Of a stretch of DNA of 64,000 nt, positions 43,571 to 51,912 are shown piece by piece. The translations under genes were made by a program, and so were the position numbers. This DNA is from Bacillus sp. ISL-45. Lineage in GTDB: Bacteria > Bacillota > Bacilli > Bacillales > Cytobacillaceae. The notes beneath the pieces were generated by a model. It made no database searches. It was not told where the DNA came from and saw only the letters and a list, made by a program, of their open reading frames with translations. The DNA lies in NCBI RefSeq assembly GCF_018613195.1, contig NZ_JAGGQQ010000004.1, positions 335,375 to 399,374 of the forward strand. Reading direction: 5' to 3'. Position 1 is the first letter of the stretch, and each line of letters opens with the position of its first letter.

Positions 43571-44187
43571 CCATATCCTCCTTCATCCCTTTTCCATCAA
43601 AATTCCAGAGACGAAATTTTTACAAAAAAAAGAAGAGTATTTGTACTTTATATTCCGGAAAGTTTTCACTATTCTTAACGTGTTAAGGCTGTTAAATGTT
43701 TGTGTAGAAAAATAAAGCCTACGTTGTATATTAAATCACACTTCACAACTTTTTTGTGAATTTTTTTTGAACAAAATTTGACTAATTTGTGTCTTACCGC
43801 CATTATCCATAAAGTTCATTTTTATTGCAAGGAATTTTAACTTGATATTAATAGATTGTTGAAAGAGCTTCTTTTATTCGAATATACATATTCTTGGATA
43901 ATATTTTCATGTTTGTAAAATTGCTGGTATGTAATCCCATAATTTATAGCAACTCGTTATTGCCAAGTGCATTTTACCGATAAACCTGTTTGTTGTCCAT
44001 GTATAATAGTAAGTATTGAAATATTGACTATTATTGTGTAGTATCTTAAGTATTGTTTTCTATCCTTTTTCGTCAAAATTCGTTATTATAGGGGTAGAAT
44101 TTTTTCTTTTCTACAAGCTTCTTCTATTATACATGTCAAGTTTATTATTTGACAACTTATCGAACTATGAATAAGCAGGTGATGATC
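43571..44187. other. Divergent ctaB-ctaA control region
   Basis: 617 bases, strongly AT-rich, with no supported gene. ResD-like boxes lie in the first third. Possible start-site AT boxes are many, so I do not name promoters. The length is large for a promoter region and suggests several regulatory inputs. Confidence 0.5.
43741..43793. promoter_or_regulatory. ResD-like binding boxes between ctaB and ctaA
   Basis: TTTGTGAAT at 43753-43761 equals the reported ResD consensus on the plus strand, and GTTGTGAAG occurs on the minus strand at 43749-43741; ATTTGTGTC follows near 43785. In B. subtilis ResD activates ctaA and the cta operon. Binding here is inferred. Confidence 0.5.
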
Positions 44188-45144
44188 ATGAATCGTTCCC
44201 TTAAGTGGCTGGCTGTTTTAACCACAATTGGGATGCTTTTTGTTTTGCTCGGAGGAGCTTTGGTTACCAAAACTGAATCAGGTATGGGGTGCGGCAAATC
44301 CTGGCCCCTTTGTAACGGGGAATTCGTTCCTACTGATATAACCCCGGAATTGGTAATTGAACTTGCCCACCGATTAGTGTCGGGCAGCGTAGGCATTATG
44401 GTGCTTATTTTGTCCATTTGGACATGGAAGGCTATTGGGCACATTCGCGAAACGAAGTTTTTAGCAGTTTTATCTTTTTTCTTCCTTGTTCTTCAGGCAT
44501 TGATCGGCGCAGCCGCTGTGGTTTGGGGACAATCTGATTTTGTCCTTGCACTTCACTTCGGAATTTCGCTGATCTCTTTTGCGGCTGTACTTTTATTGAC
44601 CATGCTTATTTTTGAAGTCGATCAAAAGTTTCAGGCTGAAAAACTGGTGATCGATAAAAGGATGAGGTTCCATATTATCGGGCTTTCCGTTTACAGCTAT
44701 ATTGTCGTATATACTGGCGCTCTGGTCCGGCATATGAATGCCAGCCTGGTTTGCAAAGACTGGCCTTTATGTACAAATGGCGGTGCCTTCCTTCCTACCA
44801 ACATTTACGAATGGGTACAGATGGGGCACAGGGCTGCTGCAGGTTTCATTTTCATTTGGATTGCATATGTCACCTACATTGCCGTCAAACATTACAAACA
44901 TGAAAGAGTATTATACTGGGGATGGATCATTTCAATGATCCTTGTGTCACTGCAAGTCATTGCCGGCGCATTGATCATCTTCACAAGACTCAATCTGTAC
45001 ATTGCCCTGGGACACGCTTTCTTCATTTCTGTTCTGTTCGGAGTATTCAGCTACTTTATCCTTTTAGTTTCGAGGAGCAAGAAGAATGCTGCCAGAGTCG
45101 AAAACCCTAAACCCGTTGAACTTTCCCCGGCAACGGTAAAATAA
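44188..45144 (+). CDS. ctaA: Heme A synthase CtaA
   Basis: Oxidises heme O to heme A, the cofactor of the oxidase encoded divergently. The 318 residues have eight membrane segments in two similar halves. Conserved heme-binding histidines lie in LAHRLVSG and LHFGIS, then MGHRAAAG and LGHAFF, and the cysteine pairs CGKSWPLC and CKDWPLC mark the two external loops. The start is MNRSLKW at 44188, with AGGTGA before it; 13 codons of upstream open frame are not used in homologues. Confidence 0.94.
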   Translation: MNRSLKWLAVLTTIGMLFVLLGGALVTKTESGMGCGKSWPLCNGEFVPTDITPELVIELAHRLVSGSVGIMVLILSIWTWKAIGHIRETKFLAVLSFFFLVLQALIGAAAVVWGQSDFVLALHFGISLISFAAVLLLTMLIFEVDQKFQAEKLVIDKRMRFHIIGLSVYSYIVVYTGALVRHMNASLVCKDWPLCTNGGAFLPTNIYEWVQMGHRAAAGFIFIWIAYVTYIAVKHYKHERVLYWGWIISMILVSLQVIAGALIIFTRLNLYIALGHAFFISVLFGVFSYFILLVSRSKKNAARVENPKPVELSPATVK

Positions 45145-45175
45145 AAAGCTGCAGCGTATGCTGCAGCTTTTTTTT
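45143..45175 (+). terminator. Terminator of ctaA
   Basis: AGCTGCAGC, loop GTAT, GCTGCAGCT, T8. It lies between convergent ctaA and ftsW. Confidence 0.9.
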
Positions 45176-45181
45176 ACTATC

Positions 45182-46387
45182 TCAATGACTACGACCTGAC
45201 TTATAAGAATTTTGATTTACTGCAGCTTTTGCAGGTATAGACTGAGCAGTCCTGTCCTTCTTATACTTCTCTTCATATTTAACAAACATCGAAACATTTA
45301 CCAATATCCCCATCGATAGTGCGAGCTGCAGCAAGGAGGAACCTCCATAGCTTACAAACGGCAGCGGTACTCCTGTCAGTGGAATGACCCCGGAAGCCCC
45401 CCCAAGATTAACGAATGACTGAATCCCAATCATACTGGAAATCCCAATTGCCAGCAAACTGCCAAAGGGATCCTTGCACTTAAGCCCGATATGAATCCCT
45501 TTCAGAACGATGAAGGCTAGACTCAGCAACACAAAGCCTACACCAAAAATCCCCAACTCCTCAGAGATGACTGCAATGATGAAATCCGTGTGTGCTTCAG
45601 GCAAATACCCAAGCTTTTGATTACTTTGTCCTAATCCCAGTCCTGTCAGCCCGCCTGAACCAATTGCATAATAGGCATTAGCCAGTTGATATCCGGATTT
45701 TTGTTCATCATCGAAAGGGTTGCTATATGAGGTAAGACGTTCCAAGCGCCGCTCCGAAAATACTTCATCTTTCAATATTAGCGAAACAGGTACCAATAAT
45801 ATCACTACAATCATTACCAGCTTCAAGATATTTTTAAAATTCATGCCTGAAGACATAATGATTGATGCTGCAATCAGCATGATAATACCTGCTGTCCCGA
45901 AGTCAGGCTGAACAGCGATAAGGAAAAACACCATGACCAGAAATAGCAGAGGCGGGAGCACACCTTTATTGAATTCATTTATGTATGATTGTTTATTTGC
46001 ATACACAGCTGATAGATAGATAATGACACTTAATTTAGCAAGCTCCGATGGCTGGATGCTCCTGGCTCCAACTTCTATCCAGCTAAGGGCATTACCCGCT
46101 ACTTTACCTACGACGAACAGGATGAGTAAGCCTAATAGAGTAACGATCACCATAGGAAGTAAGATCCTGGTGCTTCGCATTGCTTTGTAGGGAAATAAGG
46201 CCGCTAAAATAAATACAAACAGAGCTGTTATTAAATTGAATTTTTGTTTGTCATAAAAGAAATCACTGTCTACTCCATGCCAGGTGACCATGCTGGCACT
46301 ATAAACCATGACAAGTCCGAACAAGCTCAACAGAGCAACAACAATGATCAATGAATAGTCATAGGATTTCAGTATTTTTTTAAACAT
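45182..46387 (-). CDS. ftsW: Peptidoglycan polymerase FtsW (SEDS)
   Basis: SEDS glycosyltransferase of the divisome, working with PbpB (4.4 kb). The 401 residues have ten membrane segments, the conserved acidic loop in GLGLGQSNQKLGYLPEAHTD near 249 and the PLPFVSYGGSSLL motif near 347. It lies next to ylaN as in B. subtilis, but pycA, which there lies between ftsW and ctaA, is absent. Ser/Lys-rich C-terminal tail. Confidence 0.92.
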   Translation of the reverse strand: MFKKILKSYDYSLIIVVALLSLFGLVMVYSASMVTWHGVDSDFFYDKQKFNLITALFVFILAALFPYKAMRSTRILLPMVIVTLLGLLILFVVGKVAGNALSWIEVGARSIQPSELAKLSVIIYLSAVYANKQSYINEFNKGVLPPLLFLVMVFFLIAVQPDFGTAGIIMLIAASIIMSSGMNFKNILKLVMIVVILLVPVSLILKDEVFSERRLERLTSYSNPFDDEQKSGYQLANAYYAIGSGGLTGLGLGQSNQKLGYLPEAHTDFIIAVISEELGIFGVGFVLLSLAFIVLKGIHIGLKCKDPFGSLLAIGISSMIGIQSFVNLGGASGVIPLTGVPLPFVSYGGSSLLQLALSMGILVNVSMFVKYEEKYKKDRTAQSIPAKAAVNQNSYKSGRSH

Positions 46388-46563
46388 CGTCTCTTCCCCA
46401 TCTTCTAAGTTGTTTAATCTATTCTACTATAAGTTGAAATATCCTGCCTTTGTCAAAGGAAAAGTTATGGAATTCTTAATATATTGTCATCAAAGTGTAA
46501 TGCAGTTTACGAGAAAAAACTTGAAAACTTATGTAAAGAGCAACATCCCCAAAAGTACCTCAC

Positions 46564-46603
46564 AAAAAAACTCAAACAATCGTTAAGGACTGTTTGAGTT
46601 TTT
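46564..46603 (-). terminator. Terminator of ylaN
   Basis: Minus-strand AAAAACTCAAACAGTC, loop, GATTGTTTGAGTTTTT and further T. Confidence 0.85.
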
Positions 46604-46610
46604 AGGAATA

Positions 46611-46892
46611 TTATTTTTTTAACGAAGCTTCATGCAATATGGAAAGCTCTTGTTCCAATTGGTCGAGAATGACTTTCCCATCTGATTCTTCGATTAAGCC
46701 GAGTCTTACTGCAAAATCTATCTCTCTCGATAATCCAAACATTTGCGTATCTAAAACCTCTTCATAAAGAGGGCATTGAGGCATTGTCAGGTTATCCATT
46801 TGCACTTTGATCAGCTTTAAAATTTTATCAGCGTCAGCCTTTAATAAGGCATGTGCTTTTTCCTGATGATTGATTATCATATCAGACGCCAA
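46611..46892 (-). CDS. ylaN: YlaN, iron-homeostasis regulator of Fur
   Basis: 93 residues, same length as B. subtilis YlaN, with [20 protein letters not shown] and [16 protein letters not shown] fully conserved in my recollection. YlaN is conditionally essential and binds Fe(II) and Fur, relieving Fur repression when iron is scarce. TTG start after GGGGGATCAAG. Upstream of ftsW, but a terminator separates them. Confidence 0.92.
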   Translation of the reverse strand: MASDMIINHQEKAHALLKADADKILKLIKVQMDNLTMPQCPLYEEVLDTQMFGLSREIDFAVRLGLIEESDGKVILDQLEQELSILHEASLKK

Positions 46893-47081
46893 CTTGATCC
46901 CCCCGTTTCCGAGCGATTACCTAATCCTATCTTTAAATTTTACCCTTAAGTGGACAAAAAAGCAAGAATATTAGGGATGCAGAATTTAATGGTTAGCGTG
47001 CTTTAGGGGAGTTGAAATGACAGCTTGCCAAAATATCGTTATACTGAATAAATAATATATGTAAAAATGCAGGAGGAAATT

Positions 47082-47582
47082 ATGGAGACAATCATCCCTA
47101 TCGGAGGAAGAGTTAAATACAAGATTACTTTGGATCCTGGTGTCTGGATTTTCGACGACCGCAAAGTAGATTTGAATACATATTTCAACGAAGACCAAAA
47201 AACCGATGATGCCCTAGAGGAGTATACTAAATCTGTCTCAAAGCATTGGGACCGTGAAATTATGGAAGGTGCCGTTTATCCGCCTACACTTAAAACAGAA
47301 GTTAAGTTTGAAAAGGAAAAAGTCCTGACAGGCACTTTCGGCATTCCCTTTAAACCATTTCTTGATAATGCCGAGCCAGATCAGACTGCTGGGACTGTTG
47401 TAATTGAATACGGCGATAATGATCAGATAGCTCTTTCCCTCAAAGAAGCTTCTGGTATTATCCTCGGGTTTTCCAAGGACGGCAAACCATTAAAAGAAGA
47501 CGGACCACTGCATGTATATTTCAAGGATGGCTCCAATAAAGACAGTCCAATCAAAAATGTTACCGGATTCCTAGTGGAATAA
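47082..47582 (+). CDS. Conserved hypothetical protein at the ylaL position
   Basis: 166 residues, soluble and acidic, beta-rich (IPIGGRVKYKITLDPGVWIF near the start, VVIEYGDNDQIALSLKEASG near 112). It lies between ylaN and the phoH-like gene, where B. subtilis has ylaL and ylaM, and is likely YlaL-related. AGGAGGAAATT precedes the ATG. I have seen homologues called peptidyl-prolyl isomerase, but no known PPIase motif is visible. Confidence 0.6.
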   Translation: METIIPIGGRVKYKITLDPGVWIFDDRKVDLNTYFNEDQKTDDALEEYTKSVSKHWDREIMEGAVYPPTLKTEVKFEKEKVLTGTFGIPFKPFLDNAEPDQTAGTVVIEYGDNDQIALSLKEASGIILGFSKDGKPLKEDGPLHVYFKDGSNKDSPIKNVTGFLVE

Positions 47583-47598
47583 GCTATAAGGCACTGCC

Positions 47599-47626
47599 AA
47601 CGGGCATCATATGGATGCCCGTTTTA
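47599..47626 (+). terminator. Terminator of the ylaL-like gene
   Basis: AACGGGCATC, loop ATATG, GATGCCCGTT, then TTATTATT. Confidence 0.8.
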
Positions 47627-47660
47627 TTATTGCCTCTTCCCGAATATTAAGTACAGAATA

Positions 47661-49001
47661 TCAATTCAACAGATCGGCTGCGAGCTGGGCAAGAGGTGAT
47701 CTTTCTCCTTTTACGAGCCGGACGTGACCGGCAATCTGCTGATCTTTGAATTTTTCCACCACATACGTCAGGCCATTATTGTAAGCGTCCAGGTATGGAT
47801 GGTCAATCTGGTCGGGGTCACCCATCAAGACGATTTTACTACGTTCCCCAACCCTTGTCAGGATGGTCTTCACTTCATGCTTTGTCAGGTTCTGTGCTTC
47901 GTCAATAATAATGAATTGATCCGGAATGCTCCTACCCCTTATATACGTTAATGCTTCTACCTCGATTGAACCCATTCCTGCCAGTATGGCATCAAGCTCT
48001 CCAGGTTTTTTTGTATTGAAAAGGAATTCGAGGTTATCATAAATAGGCTGCATCCATGGTCTGAGCTTTTCCTGTTTTTCACCAGGCAAGAAGCCTAAAT
48101 CCTTCCCTACTGGCACGATTGGCCTTGCTACAAGCAGCTTTTTAAAAATGCCCAAGTCCTCGGTCTGCAGAAGGCCTGATGCCAATGCGAGCAAGGTTTT
48201 CCCTGTGCCTGCCCTCCCTATCAAGGTGATCAGAGGCATGTCTTGCCGTAAAAGCAGTTCCATCGCCATGATCTGCTGTACATTCCTCGGCTTGATTCCC
48301 CAGATGTGTTTACCCTCATGTTCAAAAACAAGTTTTTTCACTTTTTTACTTTTGGTATCGATCATACCTATTGCGGACGCTGAACTGCCGAGAATATCCT
48401 TCATGATCACAAACTGATTTGGGTAAAAAAAGTTTTGCCCTTTTAAATCAGAGATATTCAGTTCTCCTCTTTCATAAAAGCGATTAAGCTCTTCTATTTC
48501 CAAGTACACTTCTGCATAGCCCGAATACAGATGGTTAATTTCCACAACCCTGTCACTTAAAAAGTCTTCAGCGATCAGGCCGATGGCATCTGCTTTGACA
48601 CGGACAAGCGCGTCCTTACTCACAAGGATTACTGGACGCCCATCTTCCTTCGTTTCCTCTTCAAGGCTCAGGTTTTTAGCTACCGCCAGTATTCGATTGT
48701 CATTTGTTTTTTCAACGAAGATTTCCTGCAGTTGGTGGAAGGATCGATGGTTCAGCTCTATCCGAAGCGTCCCACCGCCCTCAAGGTTGATTTTCTCATG
48801 CAGCTTACCTGTTTCCCTCATGCCGTCTATGAGCCTTGAAACCTGGCGTGCATTGCGCCCAATCTCATCCATATATCTTTTCTTTGAATCCACTTCCTCC
48901 AGAACTACAGCAGGTATGACAACTTCATTGTCTTGAAAAGAAAAAATTGCGTGCGGATCCTGTAGTAAGACGTTTGTATCCAGTACGTATATTTTACTCA
49001 A
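47661..49001 (-). CDS. ylaK: PIN-PhoH ATPase family protein YlaK
   Basis: 446 residues: an N-terminal PIN nuclease-like domain (KIYVLDTNVLLQDP with its first acidic residue, then EEVDSKK and NDNRILAVA) and a C-terminal PhoH ATPase domain with P-loop GRAGTGKTLLA near 260 and the FIIIDEAQNLTKHE Walker B near 355. This fusion (PhoH2/YlaK) has RNA helicase and nuclease activity in mycobacterial homologues; the role in Bacillus is open. TTG start at 49001 seven bases after GGGAGG, matching the homologous MTKIYVLDTN start; a 37-codon upstream extension is rejected. Confidence 0.9.
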   Translation of the reverse strand: MSKIYVLDTNVLLQDPHAIFSFQDNEVVIPAVVLEEVDSKKRYMDEIGRNARQVSRLIDGMRETGKLHEKINLEGGGTLRIELNHRSFHQLQEIFVEKTNDNRILAVAKNLSLEEETKEDGRPVILVSKDALVRVKADAIGLIAEDFLSDRVVEINHLYSGYAEVYLEIEELNRFYERGELNISDLKGQNFFYPNQFVIMKDILGSSASAIGMIDTKSKKVKKLVFEHEGKHIWGIKPRNVQQIMAMELLLRQDMPLITLIGRAGTGKTLLALASGLLQTEDLGIFKKLLVARPIVPVGKDLGFLPGEKQEKLRPWMQPIYDNLEFLFNTKKPGELDAILAGMGSIEVEALTYIRGRSIPDQFIIIDEAQNLTKHEVKTILTRVGERSKIVLMGDPDQIDHPYLDAYNNGLTYVVEKFKDQQIAGHVRLVKGERSPLAQLAADLLN

Positions 49002-49322
49002 ATTGATGCCTCCCGCCTTATTAATCTCGACTTTGGCCAACTTGGCAGCCTTGGCCGGGACTTTGGTAAAATATATGACTTTTTGAATAAAGATAGAAGA
49101 TATTTTGCACAATAACCTTTGAGCATTTATTTTTTACAGCTCCTGTTGGAAACTTTGTTGCCTGCTTTATTCCCACTTCAGGCTATATCCAATAGGGGGG
49201 TTCACGAGAAAAATCACAAGAGAAATATAAAGGGAATACTGGCTAGGAAACTGCTTTCTTCTTTTTAATACTTAGTTGTGGATAAGGACTTTTTACGAAT
49301 AAAGAATCGGAGGGGTTCATTA
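49002..49322. other. Divergent region between ylaK and ylaJ
   Basis: 321 bases with no gene seen. An open frame continues upstream from ylaK but has no ribosome site. No confident promoter was found. Confidence 0.4.
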
Positions 49323-49907
49323 ATGATAAAATTGGTTGCTGCCATTTCGTTTGTGCTGCTTTTGACTGCGTGCAATGGACAGAACAACGCCAACAAAGCT
49401 GACGAAGATCATAAGGTTAAGGTCCAGAATAGTGCAATAGAAGATGTTGACCGCCAATCTGGCCAGGAGATATCCCGCCATCTTGTGAGCCTGACAACTC
49501 ACATCCCGAATGTGGACGATGCCGCTGCTGTAGTAGTCGGACGCTTTGCTATAGTGGGGATCGACGTTAAGGATAAAATGGAGAGGTCTGAGGTAGATAC
49601 CGTTAAATATACAGTGGCGGAAGCATTAAAGAAAGATCCGCACGGTGCCAGGGCAGTAGTTGTTGCGGACCCAGATATCACAGCGAGATTAAGGGAGATA
49701 TCAGAGGATATACAAAACGGCCAGCCTATCCAGGGTATTATGAACGAGCTTTCTGACATAACCGGCAGAGTCATGCCAGAGGTTCCAGCCGATATGATTG
49801 AGCCGCAGACCAAAAGCCCGACCGAGGATCCTAAGAAGAAACTGGACGATGGTGAACAAAAACAATTGGAAAAGGAACAGGAACAACAATCGAATTATCA
49901 TAAATGA
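49323..49907 (+). CDS. ylaJ: YhcN/YlaJ family sporulation lipoprotein
   Basis: 194 residues. Signal peptide with lipobox LLTAC (Cys near 17), then the YhcN/YlaJ domain (about 45-150; AAVVVGRFAIVGIDV, VADPDITARLREI), and a Lys/Glu/Gln-rich tail (KKKLDDGEQKQLEKEQEQQ). YhcN-type lipoproteins lie in the inner spore membrane and affect germination or outgrowth. Start ATG at 49323 follows GGAGGGG by seven bases. Confidence 0.87.
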   Translation: MIKLVAAISFVLLLTACNGQNNANKADEDHKVKVQNSAIEDVDRQSGQEISRHLVSLTTHIPNVDDAAAVVVGRFAIVGIDVKDKMERSEVDTVKYTVAEALKKDPHGARAVVVADPDITARLREISEDIQNGQPIQGIMNELSDITGRVMPEVPADMIEPQTKSPTEDPKKKLDDGEQKQLEKEQEQQSNYHK

Positions 49908-49909
49908 CA

Positions 49910-49937
49910 AAAAGCTTAGTCGATTGACTAAGCTTTT
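49910..49937. terminator. Bidirectional terminator between ylaJ and the flavin-split-barrel gene
   Basis: AAAAGCTTAGTC, loop GATT, GACTAAGCTTTT. The right arm codes for the last residues of the opposite gene. Confidence 0.85.
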
Positions 49938-50383
49938 CTCATTGCATCCATTACCTGATTATCCAGGCGTGCCGCAGCGTCTTTATCATATGTCTTGTCG
50001 TATTGAGGTTCAGCGACGATTTTTGATCCATAGAACATAACGTCCCTTACTTCGCTGATTTTGATTTCAACTAACGCCAGCTTCAAAGGTACACCTTCGA
50101 GCTTTTCCTGCTTGACGTTCGCTGACCCGCTGATTGAATATGTAGATTCATTTGCGATCAGGTTGATTACTGCTTTGTCATTGCTCTTGATATTCTCGAT
50201 GATTCTTGAACGGTTATCCACCGCAAAGTAAACGGTTTCCTCATCCTTTGCCAGTACCCAGGAAATCGCACTGACATTCGGGCCGGTGGTTTCATGGTCC
50301 ACTGTTGCCAAGGTGACAAAACGCTCTTTTTGCAATTCATCAAACAACGGTTTGATTAGTTTAGGTTCTACTTGATTTGCCAT
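49928..50383 (-). CDS. Pyridoxamine 5'-phosphate oxidase-like (FMN split barrel) protein
   Basis: 151 residues with the split-barrel flavin-binding fold: FVTLATVDHETTGPNVSAISW near 22 and FAVDNRSRIIENIKSNDKAVIN near 53, as in general stress and heme/flavin utilisation proteins. True PdxH length (over 200) and its PLP residues are missing, so vitamin B6 synthesis is unlikely; substrate unknown. ATG six bases after AAGGAGG is used over the GTG two codons earlier. Confidence 0.72.
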   Translation of the reverse strand: MANQVEPKLIKPLFDELQKERFVTLATVDHETTGPNVSAISWVLAKDEETVYFAVDNRSRIIENIKSNDKAVINLIANESTYSISGSANVKQEKLEGVPLKLALVEIKISEVRDVMFYGSKIVAEPQYDKTYDKDAAARLDNQVMDAMRKA

Positions 50384-50539
50384 ATTCACCCTCCTTACAC
50401 TATCATAATAGTACTACGAATTCTTTAGGCAGGGCAAATCAAATGATTTTCCCTGTTCAGTTTGGAAACAATGATATACTATAATATAATCCAATCTCAA
50501 CCAGGCTATGTATTATAATTATTGATAAGAGGTGTAAGA

Positions 50540-50740
50540 ATGAGAGTCAAATGTGTACTTTGCGACAAAATTGAGAATATTAACAGCGATACCCTTCAGG
50601 CTAAGCGGCTCAGGAACCGGCCGATCCATACATATATGTGTGAACCATGCAATGAACGAATTGCCGAAAAAACGAACAATCGAATCGCCACCGGGAATTT
50701 TAAGTTATACCGCTCCCGTATAAAGAAGGATGATTGGTGA
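50540..50740 (+). CDS. ylaI: YlaI family (DUF2197) zinc-ribbon protein
   Basis: 66 residues with two Cys pairs, CVLC near 5 and CEPC near 35, spaced as in a zinc ribbon, followed by a basic tail (KLYRSRIKKDDW). B. subtilis YlaI is about the same size; function unknown. ATG at 50540 preceded by AGAGGTG. The downstream side runs into a tandem array. Confidence 0.88.
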   Translation: MRVKCVLCDKIENINSDTLQAKRLRNRPIHTYMCEPCNERIAEKTNNRIATGNFKLYRSRIKKDDW

Positions 50741-50836
50741 TTGTGTATAGTCCTCTATAAAGTTTTAAGGAGTGGTGCGGGACTGATTCAGACAGCTTTT
50801 GGGATTCCCCCTAAAACTAGTCTGAATCCACCCATA
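50741..50836. other. Stretch between ylaI and the tandem array
   Basis: About 100 bases with a TCTGAATCC-like block that returns near 51162 after the array (TCTGAATCCAGAAC), so the array seems to interrupt or be flanked by related sequence. No terminator for ylaI is obvious. Confidence 0.4.
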
Positions 50837-51159
50837 CCCTTATGCAAGCTTTTCCCTCTCTATAAGGGTACGATTCTTGACTAATCATGCCCTTATGCAA
50901 GCTTTTCCCTCTCTATAAGGGTACGATTCGTGACTAATCATGCCCTTATGCAAGTTTTTCCCTCTTTATAAGGGTACGATTCTTGACTAATCACGCCCTT
51001 ATGCAAGCTTTTCCCTCTCTATAAGGGTACGATTCTTGACTAATCATGCCCTTATGCAAGCTTTTCCCTCTCTATAAGGGTACGATTCTTGACTAATCAT
51101 GCCCTTATGCAAGCTTTTCCCTCTTTATAAGGATACAGTTCCTGGTGAATCATGCCCTC
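50837..51159. repeat. Tandem array 4: six exact 53-bp units with a stem-loop each
   Basis: Units start at 50837, 50890, 50943, 50996, 51049 and 51102, with a truncated seventh at 51155; every step is exactly 53. Each has CCCTTAT, an 18-base loop GCAAGCTTTTCCCTCTCT, ATAAGGG, then the linker TACGATTCTTGACTAATCAT. Copies 1, 2, 4 and 5 differ by at most a base or two; the last copy decays in the right arm (ATAAGGA). High identity points to recent growth or gene conversion. It lies between convergent ylaI and the 97-residue gene. Confidence 0.97.
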
Positions 51160-51240
51160 TCTGAATCCAGAACTTCTTTTGACAGCTTTCCAGCTCTGCC
51201 TCAAACCTGCCTTAATTCACGTCTTGAAATAAACAACAGC

Positions 51241-51271
51241 AAAAAAATCCGCCCATACACGGGCGGATTTT
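51241..51271 (-). terminator. Terminator of typA-ylaH-orf97
   Basis: Minus-strand AAAATCCGCCC, loop, GGGCGGATTTT and T6 beyond. Confidence 0.88.
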
Positions 51272-51273
51272 CA

Positions 51274-51567
51274 TTAGTCTTCTTCTGGGTAGTTGACGTA
51301 TTTGTCTGGTTCCTGCCTGATCTGGTCGAGCATGACTTCGATCAGGTCGCGGGGGAAACGGTACTCTTTAGAGTTGCCTTCCTGAACGACGGTGACATAA
51401 TACATTAATGCATCTCGTTTTAATTCTTTTGATTCAACATTATGTTCATCGGCAAGAATTTGTTCGAATAATTGTGTTGTGTCTTGAGCAGCTGTATCTT
51501 CTGGCCGAGCGTCGCTGACAATTTTGATGGTCAGCCAATTATAAATTGCATCCTGGAGTGATTTCAT
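51274..51567 (-). CDS. Conserved hypothetical protein, 97 residues
   Basis: Soluble, acidic. MKSLQDAIYNWLTIKIVSDA at the start and YYVTVVQEGNSKEYRFPRDL and QIRQEPDKYVNYPEE at the end. No family is recognised with confidence. ATG with GGAGTTGGGGA upstream. It follows ylaH by 11 bases and is in the typA transcript. Confidence 0.7.
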   Translation of the reverse strand: MKSLQDAIYNWLTIKIVSDARPEDTAAQDTTQLFEQILADEHNVESKELKRDALMYYVTVVQEGNSKEYRFPRDLIEVMLDQIRQEPDKYVNYPEED

Positions 51568-51578
51568 TTCCCCAACTC

Positions 51579-51893
51579 CTATTTGACATTCGCTTCTGCT
51601 TTTTTATGCTGACGCAGCCTGAGCTTGTATATGATCAGAATAAGCGCAGCGACCACAAGTCCTTCCGTGATGGGAAGGAAAATAGCAAGGAAGGTCAGGA
51701 CTGTAGAGCCAAGCAATAGGAACGTGTAGATAATGATACTCTTAAACAACGGCAGCTTCTGCGCAAATCCAAGTTTATATACAAGGATGCTGAGAGCGGC
51801 AATTGTCAGGTAAAGCATCCACATTCCAACCGTCGGATTCTCATCTACCCTGAATAATGCTGCAAAAAATGATAATCTCTGGCTTACATCCAT
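51579..51893 (-). CDS. ylaH: YlaH-like membrane protein
   Basis: 104 residues (B. subtilis 105) with three membrane segments (about 21-42, 51-69, 71-90) and a basic C-terminus ([11 protein letters not shown]). Starts [20 protein letters not shown]. Function unknown. It lies 19 bases after typA, the conserved typA-ylaH pair. Confidence 0.85.
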   Translation of the reverse strand: MDVSQRLSFFAALFRVDENPTVGMWMLYLTIAALSILVYKLGFAQKLPLFKSIIIYTFLLLGSTVLTFLAIFLPITEGLVVAALILIIYKLRLRQHKKAEANVK

Positions 51894-51912
51894 CCTTCTT
51901 CCCCCTACTTAA

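Noticed and set aside
46500-46560. Further copy of the GCTCTTTTC-ended repeat near ylaN
   Set aside because: Only a short GTTTACGAGAAAA-like match; ends and interior are absent. The same applies to a CAACAAAGTTTAC match near 34180.
49002-49112. 37-codon N-terminal extension of the PhoH-like protein
   Set aside because: No ribosome site at its start, not family-like, and a well-placed TTG matches the known N-terminus.
49928-50383. Pyridoxamine phosphate oxidase PdxH
   Set aside because: Too short and lacking PdxH substrate residues; only the split-barrel fold is supported.
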